A DNA stretch of 42,321 nt, from positions 1 through 42,321 of the forward strand of contig JAQIBN010000199.1 in assembly GCA_027859095.1 (NCBI GenBank), written 5' to 3'. Every line of letters begins with the position of its first letter. The first letter of the stretch is position 1. Below the pieces are notes generated by a model. The model made no database searches. It saw only the letters and a program-made list of their open reading frames with translations, and had not been told where the DNA came from. This DNA is from Spirochaetia bacterium. GTDB taxonomy: Bacteria; Spirochaetota; Spirochaetia; B11-G9. Positions 16,930 to 26,063 of this stretch are shown one piece after another. The position numbers and the translations under genes were made by a program.

Positions 16930-17121
16930 TCATGTAATTTTAATATTTGTAAAATTATTATTGTCTTTATATTCTATATTAATATTCGAATAATTTATAT
17001 CTCCGTTTTTGTAGGAGTCTGTATACTTATTTAGAAAAAATCTTGATCCTAAAACCGATGCGAATAGTATTACTACTATAACAAGACCTGTTATGAACAG
17101 AATTTTATTACTAGTTTTCAT
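16930..17121 (-). CDS. Short membrane-anchored protein, possibly truncated
   Basis: 63 residues: Lys-rich N-terminus, one membrane segment (about 7-30) and a short Asn/Ile-rich tail. Operons of the YtrA/ABC kind often end with a larger anchored adhesin-like (DUF2807/DUF4097) protein whose start looks like this, so this may be the stump of such a gene. That is an inference from position. GGGAG lies six bases before the ATG. It is the last gene of the minus-strand operon, behind a GC-rich element. Confidence 0.5.
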   Translation of the reverse strand: MKTSNKILFITGLVIVVILFASVLGSRFFLNKYTDSYKNGDINYSNINIEYKDNNNFTNIKIT

Positions 17122-17137
17122 TTGGTACTCCCTTTGT

Positions 17138-17215
17138 TGCTGAGATCGTTCCTCATCGCTTCGCTCTTCCGGTACGACTCATTGGCGATCAGGGACGAAG
17201 TCCCCACCAGCTGCG
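17138..17215. repeat. GC-rich REP-like palindromic segment
   Basis: About 78 bases far richer in G+C than the surrounding sequence. It contains the hairpin GGGACGAAGTCCC (17192-17204) and GATCG/CGATC arms at its two ends (around 17143 and 17186). It supplies the last codons of the GntR gene (GGDFVPDRQ) and fills the space before the next gene. Only one copy is in this window, so its repeat nature is an inference from composition and symmetry. Confidence 0.4.
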
Positions 17216-17571
17216 TTTCTATATTCTTTATAGAGGGTTTCGATTGCTCCTAATTCCATTCCCAAAAGATCCAGAGATTTAAAAAACAGAGGGAGTTCAT
17301 TTTTTATAAAGTCCTGTCTTTTAGTATCAATAGTCAGGTCTATGGCATTTGAAGCCACAAAATATCCTATTCCTCTTTTATTATTAATAATCTGCTTATC
17401 CTGCAAATATCCGTATGTTCTTGCTATTGTGTTTGGATTAACTTCCATATCTACTGCCATCTCCCTTACTGAAGGTATTCTTTCCTCTTCTTTCCATCGT
17501 TTAGATAAAATATTGTCTGTTATTCTGTCAGCAATCTGTATATAGATTGCCTTTTTCTCTTTAAATTGCAT
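17179..17571 (-). CDS. GntR-family regulator, YtrA subfamily
   Basis: 130 residues. The N-terminal winged helix is typical: IYIQIADRITDNIL, EERIPSVREMAVDMEVNPNT, then ARTYGYLQDKQIINNKRGIGYFV. The short helical C-terminus marks the YtrA subgroup, which lacks a ligand domain and represses its own ABC operon. It lies third in the operon and overlaps the permease gene by 11 bases. The likely operator is the palindrome near 19204-19233. The final GGDFVPDRQ residues are read from the GC-rich REP-like segment, so the native C-terminus may have been altered. Confidence 0.85.
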   Translation of the reverse strand: MQFKEKKAIYIQIADRITDNILSKRWKEEERIPSVREMAVDMEVNPNTIARTYGYLQDKQIINNKRGIGYFVASNAIDLTIDTKRQDFIKNELPLFFKSLDLLGMELGAIETLYKEYRNAAGGDFVPDRQ

Positions 17572-18355
17572 TTTTTACCTCAACTTCTTTAATCCTGAAA
17601 TAAGAGATAGTCCAGAATAATGGTGCAGGTACAAGCCAGTAGAGAATTTTTAGAGTTTTAATCAGATTTGTAAAACTACTTGTATTAAGAGGTATTTTAT
17701 CCCATTGCATTATAAGGCTGGTATCACCAATTTTGAATAAACCCTCAAACAGATCAAAAAAAACTATTCTTACAAATAAAGCTGTAATAATTGTTATTGA
17801 GAGTTGTAAAAGGAAAATAACATTTATTGTTTTAATAAAGTGGAATTTTCTGAAGTAGACTGCTCCAAGAAAAAATATGCTTTGAGCTACCAAATAGTGT
17901 GCCATTAAAGTCCAGACCATTTTCGTAAAGGGATTAAATATTTCATTATGTCTTTTGAAGATTAGCGTATTCACACCTTCTGAAAGATATGAAATTACAG
18001 TTACTCCGATTAATGTGAAAAGTGCAAACCCAATTGTACTAATAAGCAATCTACTAAAAAATTTTTCAAAATTAGATGCTGGAAGAAGTAAATAATTCTG
18101 AGCAGTTTCTTTTTTGTGCATCTCTTTGAAAACCATACTTGTTACAATAAGACCTCCTGCAAATAGTAGATTTGTAAAAAGAGAAAAATATAGTTCTCCT
18201 GATGGTGCATTAGTGTAGGCTGATATAGCTGATATAAGATAAATTACTGCTGTTACTGCTCCAAAAGCAATTAAAGTAGTATTAACGTTATTAAGAATAT
18301 CTCTTTTAAATAGATGAAGCAGCCTTAAAGGTGAAATAATATTAGTTGTTTTCAT
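17561..18355 (-). CDS. ABC transporter membrane protein (YtrC/D-like)
   Basis: About 264 residues with some six hydrophobic segments and no soluble domain, hence the membrane partner of the ATPase upstream. I prefer the ATG at 18355, eight bases after a GGAGG, over the ATG at 18370. The gene overlaps the ATPase gene upstream and the GntR gene downstream. Family members export or respond to cell-envelope stress, for example peptide antibiotics. The particular substrate cannot be told. Confidence 0.78.
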   Translation of the reverse strand: MKTTNIISPLRLLHLFKRDILNNVNTTLIAFGAVTAVIYLISAISAYTNAPSGELYFSLFTNLLFAGGLIVTSMVFKEMHKKETAQNYLLLPASNFEKFFSRLLISTIGFALFTLIGVTVISYLSEGVNTLIFKRHNEIFNPFTKMVWTLMAHYLVAQSIFFLGAVYFRKFHFIKTINVIFLLQLSITIITALFVRIVFFDLFEGLFKIGDTSLIMQWDKIPLNTSSFTNLIKTLKILYWLVPAPLFWTISYFRIKEVEVKNAI

Positions 18356-19196
18356 TGTTAGTTCCTCCATTAAAAACTGATTTTACTCCAGACGGATTTG
18401 AAATAACTGTATTAAAGAGTGTTTCAAAGTCAATATCTATCTGATCCTGATCGGTATTAGCCATTACAGCCTTATATCCATCTATCTCTTTTTCCAAATA
18501 TAGAACAGTATCTTTTGCTGGCTCTTCAGTTAATTTTTTTACTGTTAATTTATTTGTCACCTGTTCAACATATTCGTTAAAAATTACTTTTCCTTCATCA
18601 ACGATGATTATTGGATCAATTAAGTTTTCCATATCTCTAACCTGATGAGTTGAAATGATTATTAGTCTGTTTTCTGTACCTGCTGATGCAATGATCCTTC
18701 TAAACTGTGTTTTTGATGGAATATCAAGACCATTTGTTGGTTCATCCAGAAGAAAAATACGGCTATTGCAGGCAATTCCAAAACTGATTAGAAACTTTTT
18801 TTTCTGGCCGTAGGAAAACGAGTTTAATTTTTGATCCATTGGTAGTTTAAATTCTTCCAATAGTTCCATAAATCTAACATTATCAAAATTAGTATAAAAA
18901 GGAGCATAGACTTTTTTAAAATCTATCGCTTTTAATCCGGGAAGATAATATTCCTCTGGTAAGAAAAATATATCCTGTAAAAATTCAGGATTTCTTTGTT
19001 TGGGTATAAAATTGTTTACTTCAATTTTTCCAGTATTAGGAAAAAGTAAACCGGATATTATTTTTAACAGACTGGTTTTTCCTGCCCCGTTTTTTCCTAA
19101 TAGGCCGTATATATTACCCGGCTTAAGTTCTAATGAGAGGTTTGAAAATAATTTTGTCTTTTTGTAGGCAAAATCCATATTTTTAATATTTACCAT
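18342..19196 (-). CDS. ABC transporter ATPase (YtrB-like)
   Basis: 284 residues. Walker A GLLGKNGAGKTS, Q-loop LPEEYYLPG, signature NSFSYGQKKKF (FSYGQ variant, common in this subfamily), Walker B RIFLLDEPTNGLD and the switch ISTHQ are present. The C-terminal 70 residues are a divergent accessory region. It is the first gene of a four-gene operon with permease, GntR regulator and a small membrane protein. GGAGG sits immediately before the start. Confidence 0.88.
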   Translation of the reverse strand: MVNIKNMDFAYKKTKLFSNLSLELKPGNIYGLLGKNGAGKTSLLKIISGLLFPNTGKIEVNNFIPKQRNPEFLQDIFFLPEEYYLPGLKAIDFKKVYAPFYTNFDNVRFMELLEEFKLPMDQKLNSFSYGQKKKFLISFGIACNSRIFLLDEPTNGLDIPSKTQFRRIIASAGTENRLIIISTHQVRDMENLIDPIIIVDEGKVIFNEYVEQVTNKLTVKKLTEEPAKDTVLYLEKEIDGYKAVMANTDQDQIDIDFETLFNTVISNPSGVKSVFNGGTNNENN

Positions 19197-19203
19197 AACA
19201 CCT

Positions 19204-19233
19204 CCTAGTGTTCTATTAAACTAGTACACTAGG
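19204..19233. promoter_or_regulatory. Palindromic operator, probable YtrA-type regulator site
   Basis: CCTAGTGT (19204-19211) and ACACTAGG (19226-19233) form an eight-base inverted repeat, and CTAGTACACTAG (19221-19232) is itself a tighter palindrome. It abuts the -10 element and covers the start region of the operon, so a bound GntR protein would block transcription. Confidence 0.65.
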
Positions 19234-19262
19234 AATGTATCTCTAAATGTTTTATTTGTCAA
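19234..19262 (-). promoter_or_regulatory. Promoter of the GntR/ABC operon
   Basis: TTGACA (19262-19257), 17-base spacer and TACATT (19239-19234). The operator palindrome begins at the next base downstream. Confidence 0.65.
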
Positions 19263-19337
19263 GAAATATTTTTCGATTTTAATTAAAAATTCTGTAATAA
19301 TATGTGAAATACACTTATTGGCGAGGGTAATTCATCC

Positions 19338-20501
19338 CTATGAGCGTAATCTTGCTTTCAGAATTAAAAGAATTACCAGACTCCCTATAATGAAAATCAT
19401 CAGCATAGGGAATCCTATGGCAATTCCGAACCAATTTGCAGCATAACCTACAATCCATGGTCCAATAAGTCCTCCAAGGCCGGCAAAGAAGAAAAGAAAA
19501 CTTAAGGCTCTTGCTTTATTTTTCGGAAAAATTTTAGCAGCAACTGCTATTGCAGTAGGAAATATCATAGCAAAAAAGAGACCAGTTAAGGGTAGCAGAT
19601 ATGAAGAATATTTACCTGGAAGTACTCCTACTCCAAAAGATATTAGAGCAAGACAGACAGTAATTATCAGACTTTTTATATATCCTATTCTATCAACAAT
19701 AAGACTGGCTATTAGCCGACCCAGCATCATGAATGCCCAAAATAATGTCAGCATTATAGATGCGGATTTTAAACTGAAATTTTTAACCTTATATAGATAG
19801 TCGACTATCCATGACGATATGCCTATTTCTCCTGCTACATAAAGCATAATGAGGAGAGCCAAGAGGATAAGATTTGTATTAATAAGTTTATTGGCACTTT
19901 TTAGATTATTAATATTATTTTTTTGAGATTTAGGTGAAGTAAATCTTAGGAAGAGGAAAATTAAAGGGAAAAGTAAAATTGGTAAGAAAGATCCCTTGTA
20001 GGCTGTTTGCCATGGCAGGTTTTTTTCCAGCAGAATACCAGCCATCCAGGGGGCAATCATAGAACCCGCACCATGAAATACTGCAAGGAGGTTAAGGTAC
20101 TTACCGCTTTTTTCATGATAAATATCAGTAATAGCACCATTTGCTCCTACCTCAATACCGCCCAGGGCTATTCCAATAGAGAAAAAAAGTGGATACAGAA
20201 GAATTTTATCCTGGACAAGGCTCATCCCTGCTACTGCTAGTGATATTACAATACCTGAGAGTAGAAGGACATGTCGGTTACCGTATTTCCCTGCAAGAAA
20301 TCCTGAACCAAGTATGGAGAGCATAAATCCCAAATAGAGCATTAGAAGAATATTACTTCCCTGAGCATAGGACAGAGTGAATTCTTCAAGCAAAACAGGA
20401 ATAAGAGGCCCTTTCAGATTATCTGCAAAACCAAAGATTAAAAAAGCAAAAAAGGTACCAATTGTGATAATAATTTTTGTTGGTTTTTCCCTGAGAATCA
20501 T
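19338..20501 (-). CDS. MFS transporter
   Basis: 387 residues, about 12 membrane helices. The first half has LIFGFADNLKGPLIPVL and a loop AGKYGNRHVLLLSG (MFS motif A position); the second half repeats the pattern with LIVDRIGYIKS. The overall look is of the sugar-porter-like FHS/YfkF group with a GGIEVGANG motif. Substrate unknown; a sugar is possible. GGAGG lies seven bases before the ATG. Single gene, divergent from the aldo-keto reductase. Confidence 0.85.
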   Translation of the reverse strand: MILREKPTKIIITIGTFFAFLIFGFADNLKGPLIPVLLEEFTLSYAQGSNILLMLYLGFMLSILGSGFLAGKYGNRHVLLLSGIVISLAVAGMSLVQDKILLYPLFFSIGIALGGIEVGANGAITDIYHEKSGKYLNLLAVFHGAGSMIAPWMAGILLEKNLPWQTAYKGSFLPILLFPLIFLFLRFTSPKSQKNNINNLKSANKLINTNLILLALLIMLYVAGEIGISSWIVDYLYKVKNFSLKSASIMLTLFWAFMMLGRLIASLIVDRIGYIKSLIITVCLALISFGVGVLPGKYSSYLLPLTGLFFAMIFPTAIAVAAKIFPKNKARALSFLFFFAGLGGLIGPWIVGYAANWFGIAIGFPMLMIFIIGSLVILLILKARLRS

Positions 20502-20635
20502 GAAGCCTCCAGGGTCTGAGTGTACTGGAAGGTTGAATAATCATCAATCCATTTTGGAAAATGGAAAATGAAAAATGACATATTTGGTTAATGTTAGTAT
20601 ATTGATAATATTAAAAACAAATATTGGAGAAGAAT

Positions 20636-21595
20636 ATGGAATATAGAAGGCTAGGATCTGCCGGGTTAAAGGTAAGTGCATTATCCTATGGTTCCTGGGT
20701 AACATATGGATCCCAGGTGAATGTTGATCTTGCAGTAAGGTGTATGAAAGCAGCATATGACAATGGGGTTAATTTTTTTGATAATGCAGAAGCTTATTCT
20801 AGTGGCAAATCAGAAGAAATTATGGGTCTGGCATTAAAAAAGCTGGGATGGAGAAGAAGCAGTTATATAGTCTCAACTAAAGTATTTTGGGGGTTGAATG
20901 ATGGTCCCAATGAAAAAAATACTTTAAACCGAAAATATTTAATGGAATCCATAGATGGATCTCTAAAAAGACTAGATATGGATCATGTAGATTTGCTCTA
21001 CTGTCACAGACCTGATCCTGAAACTCCAATTGAAGAGGTTGTTTTTGCTATGAGCGATATTATTGCGACCGGCAAAGCTCATTACTGGGGGACAAGTGAA
21101 TGGAGTGCAGCAGAGATTATGGAAGCCTGGCAGATAGCAGAGCGTCATCATCTTCGTAAACCCCAAATGGAACAGCCTCAATATAATCTTTTGACAAGAG
21201 ACAGAGTCGAGAAGGAGTATGCAAGATTGTATGAAGATATTGGTCTGGGTCTTACTACCTGGAGTCCTCTTGCTTCCGGCTTGCTAAGTGGAAAGTATAA
21301 CGATGGTATTCCTGAAGGGTCAAGACTGTCTTTAAAGGGTTATGCGTGGCTTAAAGATGGTGTTCTAACTCCTGAAAGAATAGAGTCAGTAAAGAAACTT
21401 GGGAAAATTGCAGCTGATCTTGGGGTTACAACCGCACAGCTTACACTGGCCTGGACAGCAGGTAATCCCCGGGTAAGTAGTGTAATTACCGGTGCAAGCA
21501 GACCGGAACAGGTTGTTGAAAATATGAAGGCCTTTGAACTTATTTCGAAACTTGATGATGGTGCGAGGAAGGAGATTGAGGGATTATTTCAGTAA
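20636..21595 (+). CDS. Aldo-keto reductase, Kv-beta-like family
   Basis: 319 residues, an NADPH-dependent (beta/alpha)8-barrel oxidoreductase. The tetrad is complete: Asp49 (FFDNAEAY), Tyr54, Lys82 (STK) and His124 (LYCHRPD). [19 protein letters not shown] and the C-terminal [11 protein letters not shown] cofactor segment place it with the K+-channel beta-subunit/YghZ relatives, which reduce aldehydes and methylglyoxal-like compounds. The ATG at 20636 is preceded by GGAGAAG, better than an in-frame TTG at 20624. Single gene. Confidence 0.92.
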   Translation: MEYRRLGSAGLKVSALSYGSWVTYGSQVNVDLAVRCMKAAYDNGVNFFDNAEAYSSGKSEEIMGLALKKLGWRRSSYIVSTKVFWGLNDGPNEKNTLNRKYLMESIDGSLKRLDMDHVDLLYCHRPDPETPIEEVVFAMSDIIATGKAHYWGTSEWSAAEIMEAWQIAERHHLRKPQMEQPQYNLLTRDRVEKEYARLYEDIGLGLTTWSPLASGLLSGKYNDGIPEGSRLSLKGYAWLKDGVLTPERIESVKKLGKIAADLGVTTAQLTLAWTAGNPRVSSVITGASRPEQVVENMKAFELISKLDDGARKEIEGLFQ

Positions 21596-21691
21596 TGGGA
21601 TAATCCTGTTCACTTTACTTTTACTCCATTCCGGTTCATCCGTTGAAATGACTGGTTCATTCTTTGTTAGAAGCTGTTGAGTGAATTTAAA

Positions 21692-21719
21692 TTGCAGCAA
21701 ATACTTCCCGTATTAGAAT
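21692..21719 (+). promoter_or_regulatory. Candidate promoter of the decayed ABC cluster
   Basis: TTGCAG (21692-21697), 16-base spacer, TAGAAT (21714-21719), with GGAGGATATATTG before the ATG at 21751. Confidence 0.4.
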
Positions 21720-21750
21720 GAAACATCACATTTTTCTGGAGGATATATTG

Positions 21751-22806
21751 ATGAAACGTTATTCTATTATTGTACTGCTCTTGGCAATGAGTATTTTTGC
21801 CTTCGCAGCAGGTTCACCTGAAGTTGCAGAAACCGAGGCACCTGAAGCAGGTCACGGTGAAACTGAAATTGTTGTATACAGTACTATTTTTGCTGAATAT
21901 GCTGAAGCAATGAAAGCAGGCTTTGAAGCTTTACATCCCGGTGTTACTGTTCATGTTCTTAACCCTGGTGGTACAGAAGCAATGTTTAAAAAACTTGAAT
22001 CTGAAGCTGGGAACCCGCAGGCTGATGTAGTTCATGCCGGATCTATGATCAACTATCAGCATGCCATTACTCTTGGATTACTGGAACCATATGCACCTCA
22101 GGCTCCTGGTTTTGAATCTTCTCTGGCAGTTGGATCAAGTCAGCTGCAGCTAAGCCATCCTGAAAACTATTACCATGTATGGTCTTTGATGTTTACTGGT
22201 ATTATGTACAATCAGCAGGTTATTGATCGATATAATCTACCTGTTCCAAAGACTTATCAGGATCTTACTAATCCAGTTTACAAGGATCAGATAATAAGTG
22301 CTAATCCACTTAAGTCTTCAACAGCTAGTTCCAATGTTATGACTATGATTCAGATTTATGGTGATGAAGCTCCTGCTCTACTACTCAAGTTCCAGTTCAA
22401 GAATCTATACACTTGTTAAAAGGGTGAGTTTGCTCTGGCCATCGGTTTGTCCCGACCAGCTCTTGTAGCAATGGGTGAAGGCTATCCTGTTAACTTTGTA
22501 TTCCCTGTAGACGGCAGTCAGATCTATGATAACTCTATGGCTCTTGTTAAAGGTGCTAAACATCCCAATCTAGCCAAAGAGTTTATGGATTATATCCTTG
22601 GTAACGAAATGCAGTTGAAGGGAACAGAATACCTTTATATTCCAGTTAAAGCCGGTGTAATTGATCCTTCATTACCATACAGTCTTGAAAGTGCTGTTTC
22701 CGGTATTGGAAACATTTATTCTCCTGATCCTGCTCTTGCAGAAGAAAACAGAACATTGATACAGGATACATTTGGTGAATACATCCGAACAAAGGGTACA
22801 AAATAA
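21751..22806 (+). pseudogene. Periplasmic binding protein of Fe/phosphonate-type ABC importer, internally deleted
   Basis: The first 220 residues carry a cleavable signal (cut near AFA-A) and a clear class 1 extracellular binding protein (IVVYSTIFAEYAEAMKAGF, GNPQADVVHAG). The frame then runs to a stop at 22417. The rest (KGEFALAIGLSRPALVAMGE to the end, 22425-22806) is in another frame. Between GDEAPAL and the next recognisable block, YYSSSSRIYTLVK read in an alternate frame, about a dozen expected residues are missing; a further single base is missing in the A-run before GGTGAG. The two lesions together make the gene non-functional unless the sequence is wrong. Substrate class is by resemblance to FbpA/PhnS-like proteins. 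Confidence 0.75.
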
Positions 22807-22820
22807 CTGATTGTCCCTAT

Positions 22821-22851
22821 CTTTTACCGCCTGCATAGTAGGCGGTAAAAG
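22821..22851 (+). terminator. Intercistronic hairpin between binding protein and permease
   Basis: A 12-base perfect stem (CTTTTACCGCCT pairing with AGGCGGTAAAAG) with a seven-base loop. No T-run follows, so it is more likely an mRNA-stabilising or attenuating hairpin than a full terminator, as is often found after binding-protein genes. Confidence 0.6.
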
Positions 22852-22878
22852 AATTGATTCTTTATCCTGGAGTATTTA

Positions 22879-24238
22879 ATGAAGCGTGCATATTCATTTT
22901 CCTGGTTTCATCTTGCATATGCAGTTGTAACTATTCTTTTATTTATTTTTCTGGTAATACCTATTGCAAAATTATTTATGGGATCCTTTGGAATGCTTTT
23001 TGATCAGGTAAGACCCCTTCCTGATGGTTTTTTCTTTTATCTTTTAAGTGTTACTAAAAATACTATGAAGATGGCATTTCTGACGACCATATTAGCTGTA
23101 ATTATTGCTATGCCTTTGGCATTTTTAATTGTAAAACTTCAAATTCCCGGGGCTGTTGTATTTCTGGCCCTGCTTTCTATTCCATTAATTACTCCTGCAT
23201 TTATTTCGAGTTTTGCTACAATTATTTTATTGGGTAACAGTGGTGTAATCACCATGTTTTTTGAATTGTTTAACATTGATCTTCCGTCAATATATGGTCT
23301 TTCTCACATCCATGGGTGATGAAAGGATTCCCATAATTTTTGGAGCCTGGACTCTTGTTCTGTCTTTTATATTGTTGTTCATTGTAACCCGACTAATGAA
23401 ACTGACAGAAATTAAACATAAATTCAGACTGGGCATAATGACCTATAACAGGCCAAAAGCAAGAAAAGCAGGATTTATAGCTCTATTATTAGTAACTATT
23501 TTATTTCTTGCTCCCTATGTTGCCATTATTATTCAGTCTTTTGGAACAATATGGGCTTATGAATGGCTGCCCAGAGGCTTTACAATGGATAACTATATTA
23601 CAGCATTTAAAGATTTCAGGCCAATCAGAAATACTATTATTCTCCTTCTAACTGTAACTCCTGTGATCATAATATCCAGTGTAATATTTGCACATATGTT
23701 TAAAAACCGAAGAGAATTGGCCTGGGTTAACTACCTTACATTGCTGCCTTTTACTATACCCGGGGTTATTATTGCTGTAAGTCTTTTGCAAACCTATTCT
23801 GGTGTAACTATCGGACAAACAGATCTGATTGCAACGGTTTATATTCTAATTATAGCTGTCAGTATACGGCGTCTTCCATTTGTTCTTAAGATTATAGAGG
23901 CAGGTTTTTCCAAGATTGATGTAAGTCAGCAGGAAGCGGCTTTCAGTCTGGGTGCAAGTGAAGTGAAAACATTTTTCTCTGTTATACTTCCACAGCTAAA
24001 ACCGGTAATATATACAGCTGCTATAATTGGTATTATAAAAGTAGCTACAGAACTTTCTTCCAGTCTTATGCTGACTCCTCCTGGTTGGAGGAATATGTCT
24101 TTATACATTGCCTACTATGTGGAAGAGGGATTTATAGCCAGGGCTTCCGCAATGGGTATTATTCTTATTATAATTGTAGGAGCTGGGACATTAGCGTCAA
24201 ATCTTTTAACAAAAAAGGAAAATAAAAAACATGCCTGA
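22879..24238 (+). pseudogene. Two-domain ABC permease (FbpB/PhnU-like), first domain deleted in part
   Basis: The N-terminal frame (22879-23319) gives three or four helices of permease domain 1 up to SIYGL. It then ends SHIHG-stop. The second frame picks up at VFLTSMGD and continues through a complete second domain with EAAFSLGASEVKTFFSVILP (EAA loop), to the stop at 24238. What is missing is the domain-1 EAA loop, roughly 60 residues. GTCT(T) occurs at the join and would fit both natural flanks, hinting at a deletion between short repeats. Full-length relatives are about 550 residues. The last bases overlap the ATPase gene start. Confidence 0.78.
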
Positions 24239-25328
24239 GATAATTATTCAGAATCTACAAAAAAACTTTGGTAAAACTGAAGCAGTTAGAGATCTTTCGA
24301 TCTCCATAGAGAAGGGTGAGTTTGTCTCCCTTTTAGGTCCTTCAGGCTGTGGAAAAACAACATTACTTCGTATGATAGCCGGTTTTGAAACACCAACCAG
24401 TGGTGAAATATTCCTGCGGGATCGTAATATAATCGAAATTGCTCCTCAAAAACGTAATATTGGTATTGTTTTTCAGGATTATGCTATTTTTCCAACTATG
24501 AATGTGTTTAACAATATTGCATATGGCCTTAAGGTTAAAAAACTCAGTAAAGAGGAAATTGCTGAGCGGGTTGCTGAATATCTGGAGATGGTTGGATTAA
24601 CAGGGTATGAAAAACGTCTGCCCTCTCAGTTATCCGGGGGTCAGCAGCAGCGTGTAGCTCTTGCACGAGCATTGATTATTAAACCGGATGTACTACTTCT
24701 GGATGAACCTCTTTCCAATCTTGATGCAGCACTTCGCTTGAACATAAGAAAGCAGCTTAGAAAAATTCAGCAGTCTTTGGGTATTACAGCAATATTTGTT
24801 ACCCATGATCAGGAAGAGGCTCTTTCTATATCAGACAAGATTTTTGTTATACGTCAGGGTGAACTTATGCAGGGGGGGCGACCTGAAGAGATCTATCGGG
24901 AGCCTCATAATGATTTTGTTGCCGGATTTATTGGTAAGTCAAATATCCTTTATGGTCGTGTCAGTGGACATGAAGATGGCTTAACAGTTGTTGATATTGG
25001 AAGCAGGCAATTTTATTCAAAATCCGGAGAGGTTATTCCAATGGGGAGTGATGTATGGCTCTCTTTAAGACCTCAGTATATTCAATTGAATAACAATACT
25101 GATTCTGATCTTCAAGCCAAAAACACCATATCCGGAACCATCAATTATATTGAGTATCTGGGAGGTCTTGTCAAAGGGGAAATATTCATATCTAATGAAT
25201 TAACCCTCGAGTTTGAACAGCCTATTAGAGGAAATTCTGCACCGGAATTAAAACAGACACAATCTGTTACTGGTTCATTTGCACCGGAAGATGTTGTTAT
25301 AGGAAGAAATATCCGCAGACTTGATTAA
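24231..25328 (+). CDS. ABC transporter ATPase of Fe/spermidine (FbpC/PotA) type
   Basis: 365 residues and apparently intact. Walker [11 protein letters not shown]-loop [11 protein letters not shown], signature [14 protein letters not shown], Walker [14 protein letters not shown]-loop VTHDQEEA, then a C-terminal TOBE-like domain (WLSLRPQYI). It overlaps the permease gene by 8 bases and would energise the importer encoded around it. Since the binding protein and both permeases are broken, it is now probably without partners unless it serves another importer. Confidence 0.88.
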   Translation: MPEIIIQNLQKNFGKTEAVRDLSISIEKGEFVSLLGPSGCGKTTLLRMIAGFETPTSGEIFLRDRNIIEIAPQKRNIGIVFQDYAIFPTMNVFNNIAYGLKVKKLSKEEIAERVAEYLEMVGLTGYEKRLPSQLSGGQQQRVALARALIIKPDVLLLDEPLSNLDAALRLNIRKQLRKIQQSLGITAIFVTHDQEEALSISDKIFVIRQGELMQGGRPEEIYREPHNDFVAGFIGKSNILYGRVSGHEDGLTVVDIGSRQFYSKSGEVIPMGSDVWLSLRPQYIQLNNNTDSDLQAKNTISGTINYIEYLGGLVKGEIFISNELTLEFEQPIRGNSAPELKQTQSVTGSFAPEDVVIGRNIRRLD

Positions 25329-26063
25329 AGGTATACTTTGCGAAAGCGGAGTTCTTTCGATTTTACTTCAGAATTTTGAAATCAATACTCCCCATATTTT
25401 TGGATTACCAGGTCTGGTCTTAACCCAGTTAACAGTTTCTGTTCCATATGCGACATTTATAATTGCAGCAGGATTGCAAGGGGTTCCCAGACATATTGAA
25501 GAAACTGCAGCATCAATGGCTACCCCTTCATTAAAAATCTGGACTGATATTGTTCTTCCCTGTGTGTATCCTCATTTAATGATTGTTGTTCATTCATTCG
25601 GGGCAATCTGGACATATGAACTTTCCCCAAGAAACTGGACTGGTGAACACTATTTGCAGATAATTAAGGCACCGTCTCTTTTGAAAGATACACTCTCCAT
25701 TGCACTTATAGCGACCCCCATTCTGGTTACCTTCGGACTCATTTTGGGCCATAGAATGTATTTTAAAAAAGAGTGGAGATTTCTAAATTTTATAATGATT
25801 ATCCCTTTTGTTCTTCCTGGTGTTGTTCTTGCTGCACTTATTATCGGTCTCATCAAAACAGTAACAGAGCTTTCAGCATCCCTTATAATGGCACCTCTAA
25901 ACTGGAAAAGTTTATCACTGGGTATTGTCTATTTCATAGAACAAGGTCAGTTATCCAGGGCTTCTGCATTGAGTATTATTCTTGTAGCAGTTATTGGGGC
26001 CGGCACATTTGCTGCAGCATATTGGTCACAGAGTTCCAGGAATTCATTTACTGGTGATTCCGG
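25321..26063 (+). pseudogene. Second two-domain permease, 5' end and two internal parts missing
   Basis: The open frame begins at the stop of the ATPase gene without a ribosome site. Residues resemble a domain-1 fragment (SGVLSILLQNF to the EAA-like ETAASMATPSLKIWTDIVLP), then jump from CVYPHL directly into domain 2 (MIVVHSFGAIWTYE), then from GVVLAAL to IIGLIKTVTELSASL, skipping the domain-2 EAA loop. Comparison with the neighbouring permease (FGTIWAYE and IIGIIKVATELSSSL) shows the jumps clearly. The N-terminal 100 or so residues are absent. All joins kept the frame, so the relic reads on into the kinase segment. The right boundary is approximate. Confidence 0.72.

Noticed and set aside
22420-22450. 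Programmed frameshift in the binding-protein gene
   Set aside because: The AAAAG run alone could suggest slippage, but an additional missing segment just upstream cannot be bypassed by frameshifting, so decay or error is a better reading.
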